Position numbers and translations under genes: made by a program
Shown: in pieces, positions 35,701-38,000 of the stretch
Layout of the letters: the number at the start of each line of letters is the position of its first letter
How positions within the stretch are numbered: the first letter of the stretch is position 1
Assembly (NCBI GenBank): GCA_009760855.2
Contig: WPIO01000031.1
Span: 3,759,501-3,797,500, forward strand
DNA from: Cristatella mucedo
Lineage: Eukaryota; Bryozoa; Phylactolaemata; Cristatellidae
DNA length: 38,000 nt
Direction of reading: 5' to 3'
The notes under the pieces: model-generated
What the model was told of the DNA's origin: nothing
What the model saw: only the letters and a program-made list of their open reading frames with translations
Databases searched by the model: none

Positions 35701-38000
35701 TGCACTTGATAAAGCACCCTCAGAGAACTTAATCTCTTTCTAGGCGCTTTACATTTGCTGCAAAGTGATACGCAATAGAATAGTAAGTAAAATCATGCTT
35801 GAAAAACAAACAAAATGAATAACATGGTTAGGGGTTACATGCACTGGGTCAGCATGCAAAGTAGCAAATGTAAAGCGCCTAGAAAGAGATCGAGTTCTCT
35901 GAGGCTGCTTTATTGTGTTATTATTATTATTATTATCATTATTCAGTCTCTGCCGACATACACGAGTGCAGCCAATTTACTTCACGACCTTCAAAGTAGA
36001 GCAGAAACCCACCTGTTTTTGAACCGTGCGCAATACAAACAGGCAATGTAAAATCCCAAGGTAGCCTGCTCAAGAGGTACCTTCATTGTCTTGCTCCAGC
36101 CTACCTTTGCAAACTACTCCCCAATAAGACTAGACATCGTACCACCTGCTCTTCTTACTTTGGTAGTTTAGCTGTGCCTTGAACTAACCTCAAATCGTTT
36201 GGAGACCGTGCCTTTAGATCGTATATAACCAAGGCCTAGAGTCCACTCCCGACTTGTGTCAGGACATCCTCTGTCTTGACGACATTAAAAAAGAAGCTAC
36301 AATCGCACTTTTTTCCATAAGCATTTGCTAGTTCCTTGTAAATTATTCTGTGTGTGTTTATGTGTGCTAACACTGCATTTTACCACCACCCATGTTGACA
36401 TGCTTCTTTTACAGCATATAAAGTGCCTAGCAAGAGATTTAGTTATTTGACGTTGCTATGCAAACATATCAATATTATTTTATTAATGCAGTGGGGCTTG
36501 ACCCAGTTCCATCGTCACTGGTTAATTCGTGTAAGCGGTAACCTTCAGAGGCACACCCAAAGTGGCTTCAGTTTTCAGAGAACAAATAAGATTGACCCAG
36601 TGTGATGTCTGGGCAGCAAGATAAATCGGCTGATATTTCAAAATTCTTGTACAATGTCAGATCGCATGATAAAGAGCAATACATTTTCCTTGTGAAACGC
36701 TGTAGTAATTGCTTCATTTCTCAGTAGTGCAGTGGTTTCTGGGAGCTATTAATGAATATCGGGAGGTAGTATACAGATGTGTGGTAACTATGTAACCGAG
36801 ACTAGGTGTAGGCTATTTTCTGCCTGACCTTTCCGACCCTAGTAATGCCACCTTCTTTTCAGAGGTAAAGCCAAGATTTCTATCTATGCAGGCAAGACCT
36901 GCACAATGTTTATGTAGGGGAAAGAATTGCACAATTTGTATATGGACGGGGCGATACCTACGAAGCATAGCTCAAAACCACAGTGTTTATTCGCGACGAA
37001 CTTGGCGGTTGCTCATCGAGTGGAATTGAGATATAAATTCATTATTGGGGATGGTCTAGGGCACGTAGGAACAGTGGTTACTCCTGGTCATGTGGCTATC
37101 GCAGGGCTATCGAGAAACGAACGGCCATTTGATTAATCTCTTTACAATTAATTACATCGCACATGCCAAAAATAACAAAGGGATTAAACAGTACTATTAG
37201 GGAACCCTAGGTGAACCAGGGATCGTGGAATCGTGGAATAGCAATGATGCAAGCATTCACGAACGCCCTCGACCCGAAGCTATCTTTGATGGCGACTGCT
37301 GCTGTCTTCGAATAACCGTCACGATTGTCGTAGGTACGAGTGACTCGTAATCGGAGCACGACTCTGCCAGCCGATGGCTTCAGCCTAAAGGGAGCCCAAC
37401 GAGCAAAATTCGACGTCGGAACTCCAAACAAACGGGCACTAGAGCACTGACTAAATGGTTCGGGTAGTCGGTTCCTCAAAGCCTTCCATGGCTGGCCACA
37501 TTATCCTGAAACGCTAGTAATCCATTCTTCGGGATGTGAGTCCCGAGCGGTGGGAACACTGACTAATTCTGCATATCGACCGCACGAGCTTTGCCGTACC
37601 AATTGCCAGGGTTATTGCCCATCCCCTAAAACCCAAGTCAAAGGGTTGGCCTGGCCAACCTGGGTGACCCTCAACTGGCCGTATCACATTACAGCTGGCC
37701 CGGGCTATTAAACTCTACTTGGGTGCAACTATGTTTTTGCCCTAACGACAAACGATATGAACCGTTTGAGCACTTAACCTGTCTGGTGAAGTGATTTCTC
37801 AATTCAACTCTGTGATTTGGTTCCACGAAGTAGCTTTAGTAGAGTGCTTTGTTTATTTTTTGCATTTGAGCAGGTCACCGTGACCAGAGTTACATACTTG
37901 ATGACGAATGTAAAGCAAAGGTGGTTGAATGTGTCAGTCTTCTCGACAGCACTTGCTCCGAGTTAAAGAATGGTGAGATTACTCACTCTGACCTCTCGTT
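6702..38000 (+). CDS. RNF213: RNF213 (mysterin)-like E3 ubiquitin ligase, 5' part of a multi-exon gene, cut by the window edge
   Basis: Overall gene model. Family knowledge: RNF213 is a giant cytosolic protein with an N-terminal CBM20 domain, an alpha-helical stalk, a dynein-like AAA+ core and a C-terminal E3 module; it ubiquitylates proteins and bacterial lipid A and coats lipid droplets. Seen here: fifteen exons joined with matching phases (6702-6888, 10494-11179, 11874-11903, 14996-15066, 15745-15810, 18056-18202, 23873-24066, 26255-26562, 27397-27668, 28369-28578, 28709-28910, 29030-29097, 29182-29467, 29950-30048, 30134-30244), giving 979 uninterrupted codons, plus a later exon from 37874. 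The CBM20 and stalk exons run colinear with human RNF213 as I remember it, for example EYKYLV against PYKYVI and LKNGEI against LKSGEV. The AAA+ and RING parts lie outside. Exons from 18056 on are strong; the linker exons before that rest mainly on phase and splice sites. It could be one of several paralogues, since some invertebrates carry more than one RNF213-like gene. Confidence 0.85.
8045..8150 (-). mobile_element. tRNA-derived SINE remnant, copy S2
   Basis: The reverse complement reads cacttcacaaccaaggtcgtgggttcgagccc, the B-box region shared with S3 and S4. The A-box side and tail are degraded. Confidence 0.6.
10140..10383 (+). repeat. (TG)n microsatellite with CG-alternating blocks
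   Basis: About 240 nt of TG repeat interrupted by gcgcgcgcgcgcg and gctcgcgcgcg blocks, lying 110 nt upstream of exon 2. The long Cys/Val and His/Thr open frames on both strands here are artefacts. Alternating purine-pyrimidine of this kind is the classic Z-DNA-prone sequence. Confidence 0.95.
10494..11179 (+). CDS. RNF213: RNF213-like exon 2: long Ser/Ala/Thr-rich disordered linker
   Basis: 686 nt after acceptor TTAATTGTAG, entering in phase 1 and leaving in phase 0 at donor GTATGT. It encodes about 229 residues rich in Ser, Ala, Thr, Pro and acidic residues, with no predicted fold. The motif GSQPAAV occurs twice, suggesting internal duplication. Human RNF213 likewise has a several-hundred-residue low-complexity stretch between its zinc ribbon and CBM20 domain. 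The open frame starts before the ATG at 10556, so that ATG is internal and not a start. The donor lies in a 75-bp tandem duplication, so a second in-frame donor exists after 11254. The open frame beyond the first donor, to 11383, is read-through into the intron. Confidence 0.65.
11169..11320 (+). repeat. 75-bp tandem duplication carrying the exon 2 splice donor
   Basis: Two near-identical units begin with cacaatcaaag followed by GTATGT, at about 11169 and 11244. They differ by one T in a run and a few substitutions. Each unit contains the complete exon end and donor, so splicing at 11179 or 11254 would both be in frame (75 nt = 25 codons). Confidence 0.9.
11446..11580 (+). mobile_element. tRNA-derived SINE, copy S3
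   Basis: A box ttagctcaggagg at about 11455 and B box ggtttcgaatcc at 11498-11509, followed by the body cagtggacga...gcagtggtgatag shared with S4 and S6. The tail differs from the hairpin tail of S1. Confidence 0.8.
11874..11903 (+). CDS. RNF213: RNF213-like 30-nt microexon
   Basis: Ten codons between acceptor TTTTTGTAG and donor GTAAGT, phase 0 on both sides, reading [10 protein letters not shown]. It fits the phase of the exon 2 end and of the next exon at 14996. It is symmetric, so it could be skipped without changing frame. The call rests on splice-site quality and phase only. Confidence 0.45.
12000..12065 (+). repeat. (AC)n microsatellite
   Basis: An ACAC-rich tract with interspersed CG, in the intron after the microexon. 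Confidence 0.8.
12233..12400 (+). mobile_element. tRNA-derived SINE, copy S4
   Basis: B box ggttcgaatcc at 12294-12304, body gcagtgggtgattc...gcggtggtgatagc, then ctatacaaaaagaggctg. The same body occurs in S3, S6 and S7. The open frame at 12231-12434 is inside the element. Confidence 0.8.
13001..13159 (+). CDS. Possible alternative exon (53 codons), uncertain
   Basis: An open stretch from 12917 to 13174 contains a phase 0/phase 0 segment of 159 nt that would fit between the microexon and 14996. It has several Cys and Leu residues and ends CAG before GTATTC. Its acceptor (ctagagag) is weak and lacks a good pyrimidine tract. No counterpart in RNF213 is recognised, so it may be chance coding potential. 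Confidence 0.2.
13485..14500 (-). mobile_element. CR1/L2-like LINE 3' fragment, minus strand
   Basis: From the right, the minus strand encodes reverse-transcriptase C-terminal motifs: [17 protein letters not shown], then [26 protein letters not shown] and [15 protein letters not shown], with stops and shifts. These follow the usual order LGVxFDxxLSFxDHI - LHWLPVxxRIxFK - RxxxxxxGxRAFS of Jockey/CR1/L2-group ORF2. The 3' untranslated region and the hairpin tail with AAT repeats (13485-13585) follow. Confidence 0.85.
14996..15066 (+). CDS. RNF213: RNF213-like small linker exon (71 nt)
   Basis: Good acceptor (pyrimidine tract then CCTAG) and donor GTAAGG. Only phase 0 is open across it; the other two frames contain stops. 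It yields a Ser/Gly-rich segment ending in a partial AG codon (phase 2), which is what the next exon needs. It lies in the disordered region before the CBM20 domain, so homology cannot confirm it. Confidence 0.5.
15067..18055 (+). other. Introns flanking the basic linker exon
   Basis: 15067-15744 and 15811-18055. Open frames at 16428-16745 (-), 16648-16842, 16687-16944 (-) and 17336-17521 overlap one another and show no family signal. No repeat was recognised. Confidence 0.45.
15745..15810 (+). CDS. RNF213: RNF213-like Lys/Arg-rich linker exon (66 nt)
   Basis: Runs from acceptor GTTTTAG to donor GTGAAG, entering and leaving in phase 2. In that phase it encodes a basic segment with KKKNRQKQ, comparable in position and character to the poly-Lys stretch in the human RNF213 N-terminal linker and a possible nuclear or RNA-contacting patch. 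An alternative frame reads as a Ser/Lys-rich stretch ending in TAG and does not fit the neighbouring phases. Confidence 0.5.
   Translation, partial: KASKSGTDSKEKESSKANLSK
18056..18202 (+). CDS. RNF213: RNF213-like exon: first half of CBM20 domain
   Basis: 147 nt from acceptor ACATTATTGTAG to donor GTAAGA, phase 2 to phase 2. The segment from [10 protein letters not shown] onward has the alternating hydrophobic beta-strand pattern that opens a CBM20 starch-binding domain and aligns with the start of the human RNF213 CBM20 region (strand, about 10 residues of loop, then VFIRGG against VVFIHF here). The open frame upstream to 17940 crosses the acceptor and is not thought to be coding. The phase match to 23873 (AG+T = Ser) is exact, although the intron is 5.7 kb. 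Confidence 0.8.
19405..19785. mobile_element. LTR-like or other insertion inside the LINE
   Basis: About 375 nt absent from the sister LINE copy at 14045-14060. It starts with a (TG)n tract, then a unique part with three ATTGG (inverted CCAAT) boxes at about 19629, 19678 and 19716 and, on the minus strand, ATTAAA followed by a GTCGTTGAG stretch. The layout suggests a minus-strand LTR, but its ends are unclear. Confidence 0.45.
19410..19490 (+). repeat. (TG)n microsatellite
   Basis: A TG repeat with occasional ATG and CG interruptions at the left side of the insertion. It produces Cys/Val-rich spurious frames. Confidence 0.9.
20696..20729 (+). repeat. (AAT)n microsatellite
   Basis: About eleven AAT units. 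Such tracts abut the LINE/SINE tails elsewhere in the window, and a degraded minus-strand tail (gcatatgaagccttatgagaac) follows here. Confidence 0.85.
20830..20905 (+). mobile_element. LINE/SINE 3' tail (solo, diverged)
   Basis: gttagttgtaaagagtctgg, then atagagatttagttctat and an ATT-rich end. Same layout as the tail at 5130 but with a weakened stem. Confidence 0.55.
20992..21035. other. Perfect 18-bp inverted repeat with 8-nt loop
   Basis: Arm tcaaggactaatgtcgcc (20992-21009), loop aagactgg, arm 21018-21035. No mismatch or bulge and no further extension. It is not associated with any recognised element and is not followed by a T-run. Confidence 0.95.
21190..21305 (-). mobile_element. tRNA-derived SINE with hairpin tail, copy S5
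   Basis: The reverse complement reads ggcttggcccagtggtaaag (A-box side), gtcgtgggctcaggc (B-box side), then tgtaaagcaccgggatagag...gcgccata, the same layout as S1. Confidence 0.75.
22375..22500 (+). mobile_element. tRNA-derived SINE, copy S6 (5' truncated)
   Basis: Starts at the B-box side (gtagtgggttttgagtcctg) and keeps cagtggacgatcc...gcagtggtgatagcc, then ctatataaatga. Same body as S3 and S4. Confidence 0.7.
22640..22735 (+). mobile_element. LINE/SINE 3' tail
   Basis: The hairpin at 22662-22699 (aaagcgcc...ggtgct) is followed by ATT-rich sequence. The stem is partly decayed on its 3' arm. Confidence 0.65.
22736..22955 (+). mobile_element. LINE 3' fragment with covarying hairpin tail
   Basis: Encodes [17 protein letters not shown], the terminal motif of CR1/L2-group ORF2, then a short 3' untranslated region and a hairpin at 22893-22929 (AAGTGCC...GGCACT). 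Confidence 0.65.
23873..24066 (+). CDS. RNF213: RNF213-like exon: second half of CBM20 domain
   Basis: Starts after the acceptor TCGTTTGCAG and ends at a strong GTAAGT donor in phase 1. Encodes [11 protein letters not shown], then LEYKYLV, YEWIHR and NIVNRWL. The YKY strand, the following Trp and the NR pair are hallmarks of CBM20 domains and match the human segment ending EYVNRCLF. CBM20 domains bind alpha-glucans such as glycogen; in RNF213 the domain sits at the tip of the N-terminal region, and its ligand role there is inferred. The apparent stop just past 24066 is intronic. Confidence 0.88.
24628..24740 (+). mobile_element. tRNA-derived SINE, copy S7 (5' truncated)
   Basis: gcacttcacgacccaag, tgggttcaagtcctgc (B box), then ggcttctctgctactatatagatgaggctg. 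Same family as S4. Confidence 0.7.
24828..24945 (-). mobile_element. tRNA-derived SINE with hairpin tail, copy S8
   Basis: The reverse complement gives gtttgtcccagtggtcaagg, gaggtcgtgagctcgagcc, then gtatagcgccaagataaag...ctctcaagg. Same layout as S1 and S5. Confidence 0.75.
25085..25165 (-). mobile_element. Second tRNA-derived repeat family, copy 1
   Basis: The reverse complement starts gtccccatagctcaatcgg (A-box pattern) and continues tagtgcactggaccggtaac, then a degenerate B box ggttcagacgc. The D-arm and anticodon-arm half resembles a tRNA, but the T-arm does not fold, so it is not a functional tRNA gene. Confidence 0.55.
25975..26050 (-). mobile_element. Second tRNA-derived repeat family, copy 2
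   Basis: The reverse complement shares gtgaagcactgga..gggtaactcagaggttgc with copy 1 in the same order. It is diverged. Confidence 0.5.
26255..26562 (+). CDS. RNF213: RNF213-like exon: CBM20-to-stalk junction
   Basis: 308 nt after a T-rich acceptor (T10 then GTAG), ending AAG before GTATGA, phase 1 to phase 0. Begins with [16 protein letters not shown] and [10 protein letters not shown], which parallels QYYDIVYMKP and GRLQKVMNHI immediately after the CBM20 domain in human RNF213. The rest is amphipathic helix consistent with the start of the stalk. The colinearity with the previous exon is the strongest single support for the family call. Confidence 0.88.
27397..27668 (+). CDS. RNF213: RNF213-like stalk exon
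   Basis: 272 nt, acceptor ACGTCTAG, donor GTAAGG, phase 0 to phase 2. Encodes a Glu/Lys/Gln-rich helix ([16 protein letters not shown]) followed by a hydrophobic helix ([10 protein letters not shown]), matching the human order of a charged helix (KEVKRYLWQHL) followed by a hydrophobic one (LIVLFVVEKI). The stop at about 27669 is formed by the donor and is removed by splicing. Confidence 0.85.
27855..27935 (-). mobile_element. LINE/SINE 3' tail (solo)
   Basis: ggggcgccttcagagaac...ctctttctaggtgctttac is the reverse complement of the tail hairpin, preceded by AAT repeats as expected. Confidence 0.7.
28369..28578 (+). CDS. RNF213: RNF213-like stalk exon with TWLL-type motif
   Basis: 210 nt, acceptor TTTCACTAG, donor GTGAGT, phase 2 to phase 2. 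[16 protein letters not shown] corresponds to the human TYTWLGALPVLHCC segment, one of the better conserved stretches of the stalk; [14 protein letters not shown] follows as DAWRQPEDTWAAL does in human. The functional part played by these residues is unknown to me. Confidence 0.87.
28709..28910 (+). CDS. RNF213: RNF213-like stalk exon ending at a GC donor
   Basis: 202 nt, acceptor TTATGTAG, phase 2 to phase 0. Encodes DLWFKQL and [13 protein letters not shown], matching the human pair of helices around FRSWFSLLPL and LDCLSGIYYRLP. It ends CACGAG followed by GCAAGT, so the intron is GC-AG. No GT donor nearby keeps the frame into the next exon. The open frame running to 28997 is read-through. 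Confidence 0.83.
29030..29097 (+). CDS. RNF213: RNF213-like short stalk exon (68 nt)
   Basis: Acceptor TTTCTTGTAG, donor GTAAGA, phase 0 to phase 2. Encodes one amphipathic helix ([12 protein letters not shown] then [10 protein letters not shown]), sitting where human RNF213 has the helix around NILEMLLRLLDTY. The upstream intron is only 119 nt and the downstream one 84 nt, so this cluster is the most compact part of the gene. Confidence 0.82.
29182..29467 (+). CDS. RNF213: RNF213-like stalk exon
   Basis: 286 nt, acceptor CTTTTTGCAG, donor GTAAGA, phase 2 to phase 0. The helices [14 protein letters not shown] and [10 protein letters not shown] align with human LKLHEAICSSTKLL and MIRLLSLVDS. 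It ends PQEFE, which joins MWEAAF of the next exon just as human reads EIEVWRRL. An in-frame continuation past the donor is intronic. Confidence 0.85.
29468..29949 (+). other. Intron between stalk exons (482 nt)
   Basis: No repeat recognised. A small in-frame segment at 29589-29636 flanked by AG and GT was considered and rejected as an exon. AATAAA at about 29803 is not in a gene-end context. Confidence 0.5.
29950..30048 (+). CDS. RNF213: RNF213-like stalk exon (33 codons)
   Basis: 99 nt, acceptor TTGCCATTGCAG, donor GTACTG, phase 0 on both sides. Encodes [10 protein letters not shown] then [12 protein letters not shown]. The direct join to the previous exon reproduces the human spacing, which argues against the small candidate exon at 29589-29636. 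The donor GTACTG is weaker than its neighbours. Confidence 0.8.
30134..30244 (+). CDS. RNF213: RNF213-like stalk exon (37 codons)
   Basis: 111 nt, acceptor ACTTTGCAG, donor GTATGA, phase 0 on both sides. Encodes [12 protein letters not shown] and RAAEAVMQ, matching the human stretch with ITAYCNSCW followed by a helix containing AVSSACQ. This is the last exon before a 7.6-kb interval full of repeats. In human RNF213 some 250 residues separate this position from the next match found here. Confidence 0.82.
30724..30907 (+). CDS. Candidate RNF213-like exon or orphan coding fragment
   Basis: Open from acceptor CCCCATTGCTAG in phase 0, the phase left by the exon ending 30244. It encodes a helical, charged segment ([27 protein letters not shown]). 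A faint resemblance to the human LANVTEDAKRLI region is possible. A weak donor (GTAACC) at 30908 would leave phase 1, which is what the exon at 37874 requires. No start codon opens the frame. It may equally be a relic of an inserted element. Confidence 0.35.
30912..31131 (+). other. Unassigned open stretch ending in TAA
   Basis: A second frame is open for about 73 codons right after the candidate exon and ends GAGCAGCAC-TAA. The translation is rich in Asn, Glu, Asp and Cys ([22 protein letters not shown]) and looks protein-like, but I recognise no family. It could be the frameshifted continuation of the preceding open stretch. Confidence 0.3.
31132..31625. other. Nothing recognised
   Basis: AT-rich intronic sequence without a recognised repeat or coding pattern. 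Confidence 0.35.
31630..31765 (-). repeat. LTR-like fragment, copy B
   Basis: The reverse complement contains ggggcgaagagagccgtgc, ggctccgtgccttgtgc, aataaactgttggcgttg and catcggctgg, colinear with copy A over about 130 nt and with copy C over about 45 nt. The 71-codon minus frame here is inside the repeat. Confidence 0.55.
31766..32689. other. Interval upstream of the hAT fossil
   Basis: Includes a 94-codon open frame (32403-32687) without recognised motifs. The section around 32200 (ggaggcat, then ggtgtgcc) could be the decayed left end of the hAT element, but this is weak. Confidence 0.3.
32690..33845 (+). pseudogene. Decayed hAT-superfamily (ZMYM1-like) transposase
   Basis: Motifs in order, scattered over three frames: CYDITTQ (for the GYDNA/N-type motif), [12 protein letters not shown] (for the CxxHxLN motif), [12 protein letters not shown], then [17 protein letters not shown] (for the LKRLSxTRWSAR motif), and a C-terminal dimerisation-domain match [20 protein letters not shown] followed by [11 protein letters not shown]. 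At least one frameshift after 33699 and several stops interrupt it; the tail ETLENIDF is recognisable. AATAAA lies at about 33883. The element sits inside an RNF213-like intron on the same strand and cannot encode active transposase. Confidence 0.85.
33846..35285. other. hAT right flank and intronic sequence
   Basis: 33960-34030 (gtgtgccattttagc...gggcactaaaagg) resembles the non-coding right end of ZMYM1-like hAT elements. Beyond that, frames at 34606 and 34862 show no recognised motif. Confidence 0.35.
35290..35945 (+). mobile_element. CR1/L2-like LINE 3' end, plus strand, interrupted
   Basis: Encodes [17 protein letters not shown], a stop, then [18 protein letters not shown], the C-terminal signature of CR1/L2-group ORF2. 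The 3' untranslated region breaks at about 35678 and resumes at about 35863 with agcaaatgtaaagcgcc, the hairpin tail (35872-35911) and ATT repeats. The break holds a minus-strand copy. Confidence 0.85.
35678..35862 (-). mobile_element. LINE 3' end nested in the plus-strand LINE
   Basis: Starts with AAT repeats, then the inverted hairpin tail (35710-35750) and 3' untranslated sequence whose complement matches the host copy. It is 5'-truncated to about 185 nt, as expected for target-primed insertion. Confidence 0.75.
35946..36058 (+). mobile_element. LINE ORF2 C-terminal fragment
   Basis: [18 protein letters not shown] then AETHLFL, the usual SLPxxxxxxxxLxxFKSRLKTHLF ending of CR1/L2-group ORF2, from a different copy or subfamily than its neighbours. 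Confidence 0.65.
36059..36490 (+). mobile_element. CR1/L2-like LINE 3' end, plus strand
   Basis: [45 protein letters not shown], then a 3' untranslated region, the hairpin tail at 36419-36457 and ATT-rich sequence. Several stops interrupt the coding part. Confidence 0.85.
36491..37873. other. End of the large intron, mostly unassigned
   Basis: A frame at 36863-37136 has a CBM20-like strand pattern but is interrupted. A 90-codon minus frame (37207-37479) shows no family. A perfect short palindrome (ggttggcc/ggccaacc) lies at 37645-37661. The 36.9-37.7 kb stretch is GC-richer than its surroundings, like the left flank. Confidence 0.35.
37874..38000 (+). CDS. RNF213: RNF213-like exon, partial at window edge
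   Basis: Follows acceptor TTGCATTTGAGCAG and needs one base from the previous exon (phase 1). It reads [13 protein letters not shown], then [14 protein letters not shown], and is still open at the last base. The latter matches human LHQDLKSGEVTLAEI. This is the first match after the exon at 30134-30244, so intermediate coding sequence is absent or unrecognised. Both alternative frames hit stops. Confidence 0.75.

Noticed and set aside
36733-36764. Short in-frame segment [11 protein letters not shown] between CAG and GTAGTA
   Set aside because: Too short to assess, alternative acceptors overlap, and no RNF213 match.
37645-37661. Palindrome ggttggcc-t-ggccaacc as a regulatory site
   Set aside because: A 17-nt palindrome in a GC-rich stretch is not rare enough to interpret without a known binding factor or nearby gene start.
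1-38000. CRISPR arrays, operons, prophage or plasmid features
   Set aside because: No regularly spaced repeats with unique spacers, no ribosome-binding sites or bacterial gene packing; the spliced gene and the SINE/LINE content show animal nuclear DNA.

Overview
The window is nuclear DNA from an animal, probably an invertebrate. It has widely spaced short exons with GT-AG (once GC-AG) introns, dinucleotide microsatellites, tRNA-derived SINEs, non-LTR retrotransposon remnants, LTR/Gag remnants and a decayed hAT transposase. There is no bacterial-style gene packing, rRNA, CRISPR array or operon. The species cannot be named from this sequence alone.

The only host gene I can support runs on the + strand from about 6702 off the right edge of the window. 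It is the 5' portion of an RNF213 (mysterin)-type giant E3 ubiquitin ligase gene. I assembled it by matching intron phases. A start exon encodes a Cys-rich zinc-binding N-terminus. Next come a long Ser/Ala-rich low-complexity exon and small linker exons, one of them Lys/Arg-rich. A CBM20 carbohydrate-binding domain is split over two exons (18056-18202, 23873-24066), and a run of helical exons (26255-30244) corresponds to the RNF213 N-terminal stalk. The fifteen chained exons total 2937 nt (979 codons) without a stop. A further exon at 37874 again matches RNF213, but its phase shows that one or more exons between 30244 and 37874 are missing or not recognised. The AAA+ and RING/E3 parts lie beyond the window.

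Left flank (1-6.7 kb): a GC-richer graveyard of retroelement pieces. It holds LTR-like fragments, a minus-strand Ty3/Gypsy-type Gag relic, and a three-copy dispersed repeat, one copy of which is split by a SINE. No host gene is convincing there.

Introns: they hold SINE copies with A/B boxes, CR1/L2-like LINE 3' ends on both strands, and at least a dozen copies of a shared 3' hairpin tail. That tail is found at the ends of both the SINEs and the LINEs, which suggests the SINE is mobilised by the LINE. Nested insertions (a LINE within a LINE, an LTR-like insert within a LINE, a SINE within a repeat) give a relative chronology. The 30.2-37.9 kb intron carries the hAT fossil and two uncharacterised coding-like stretches.
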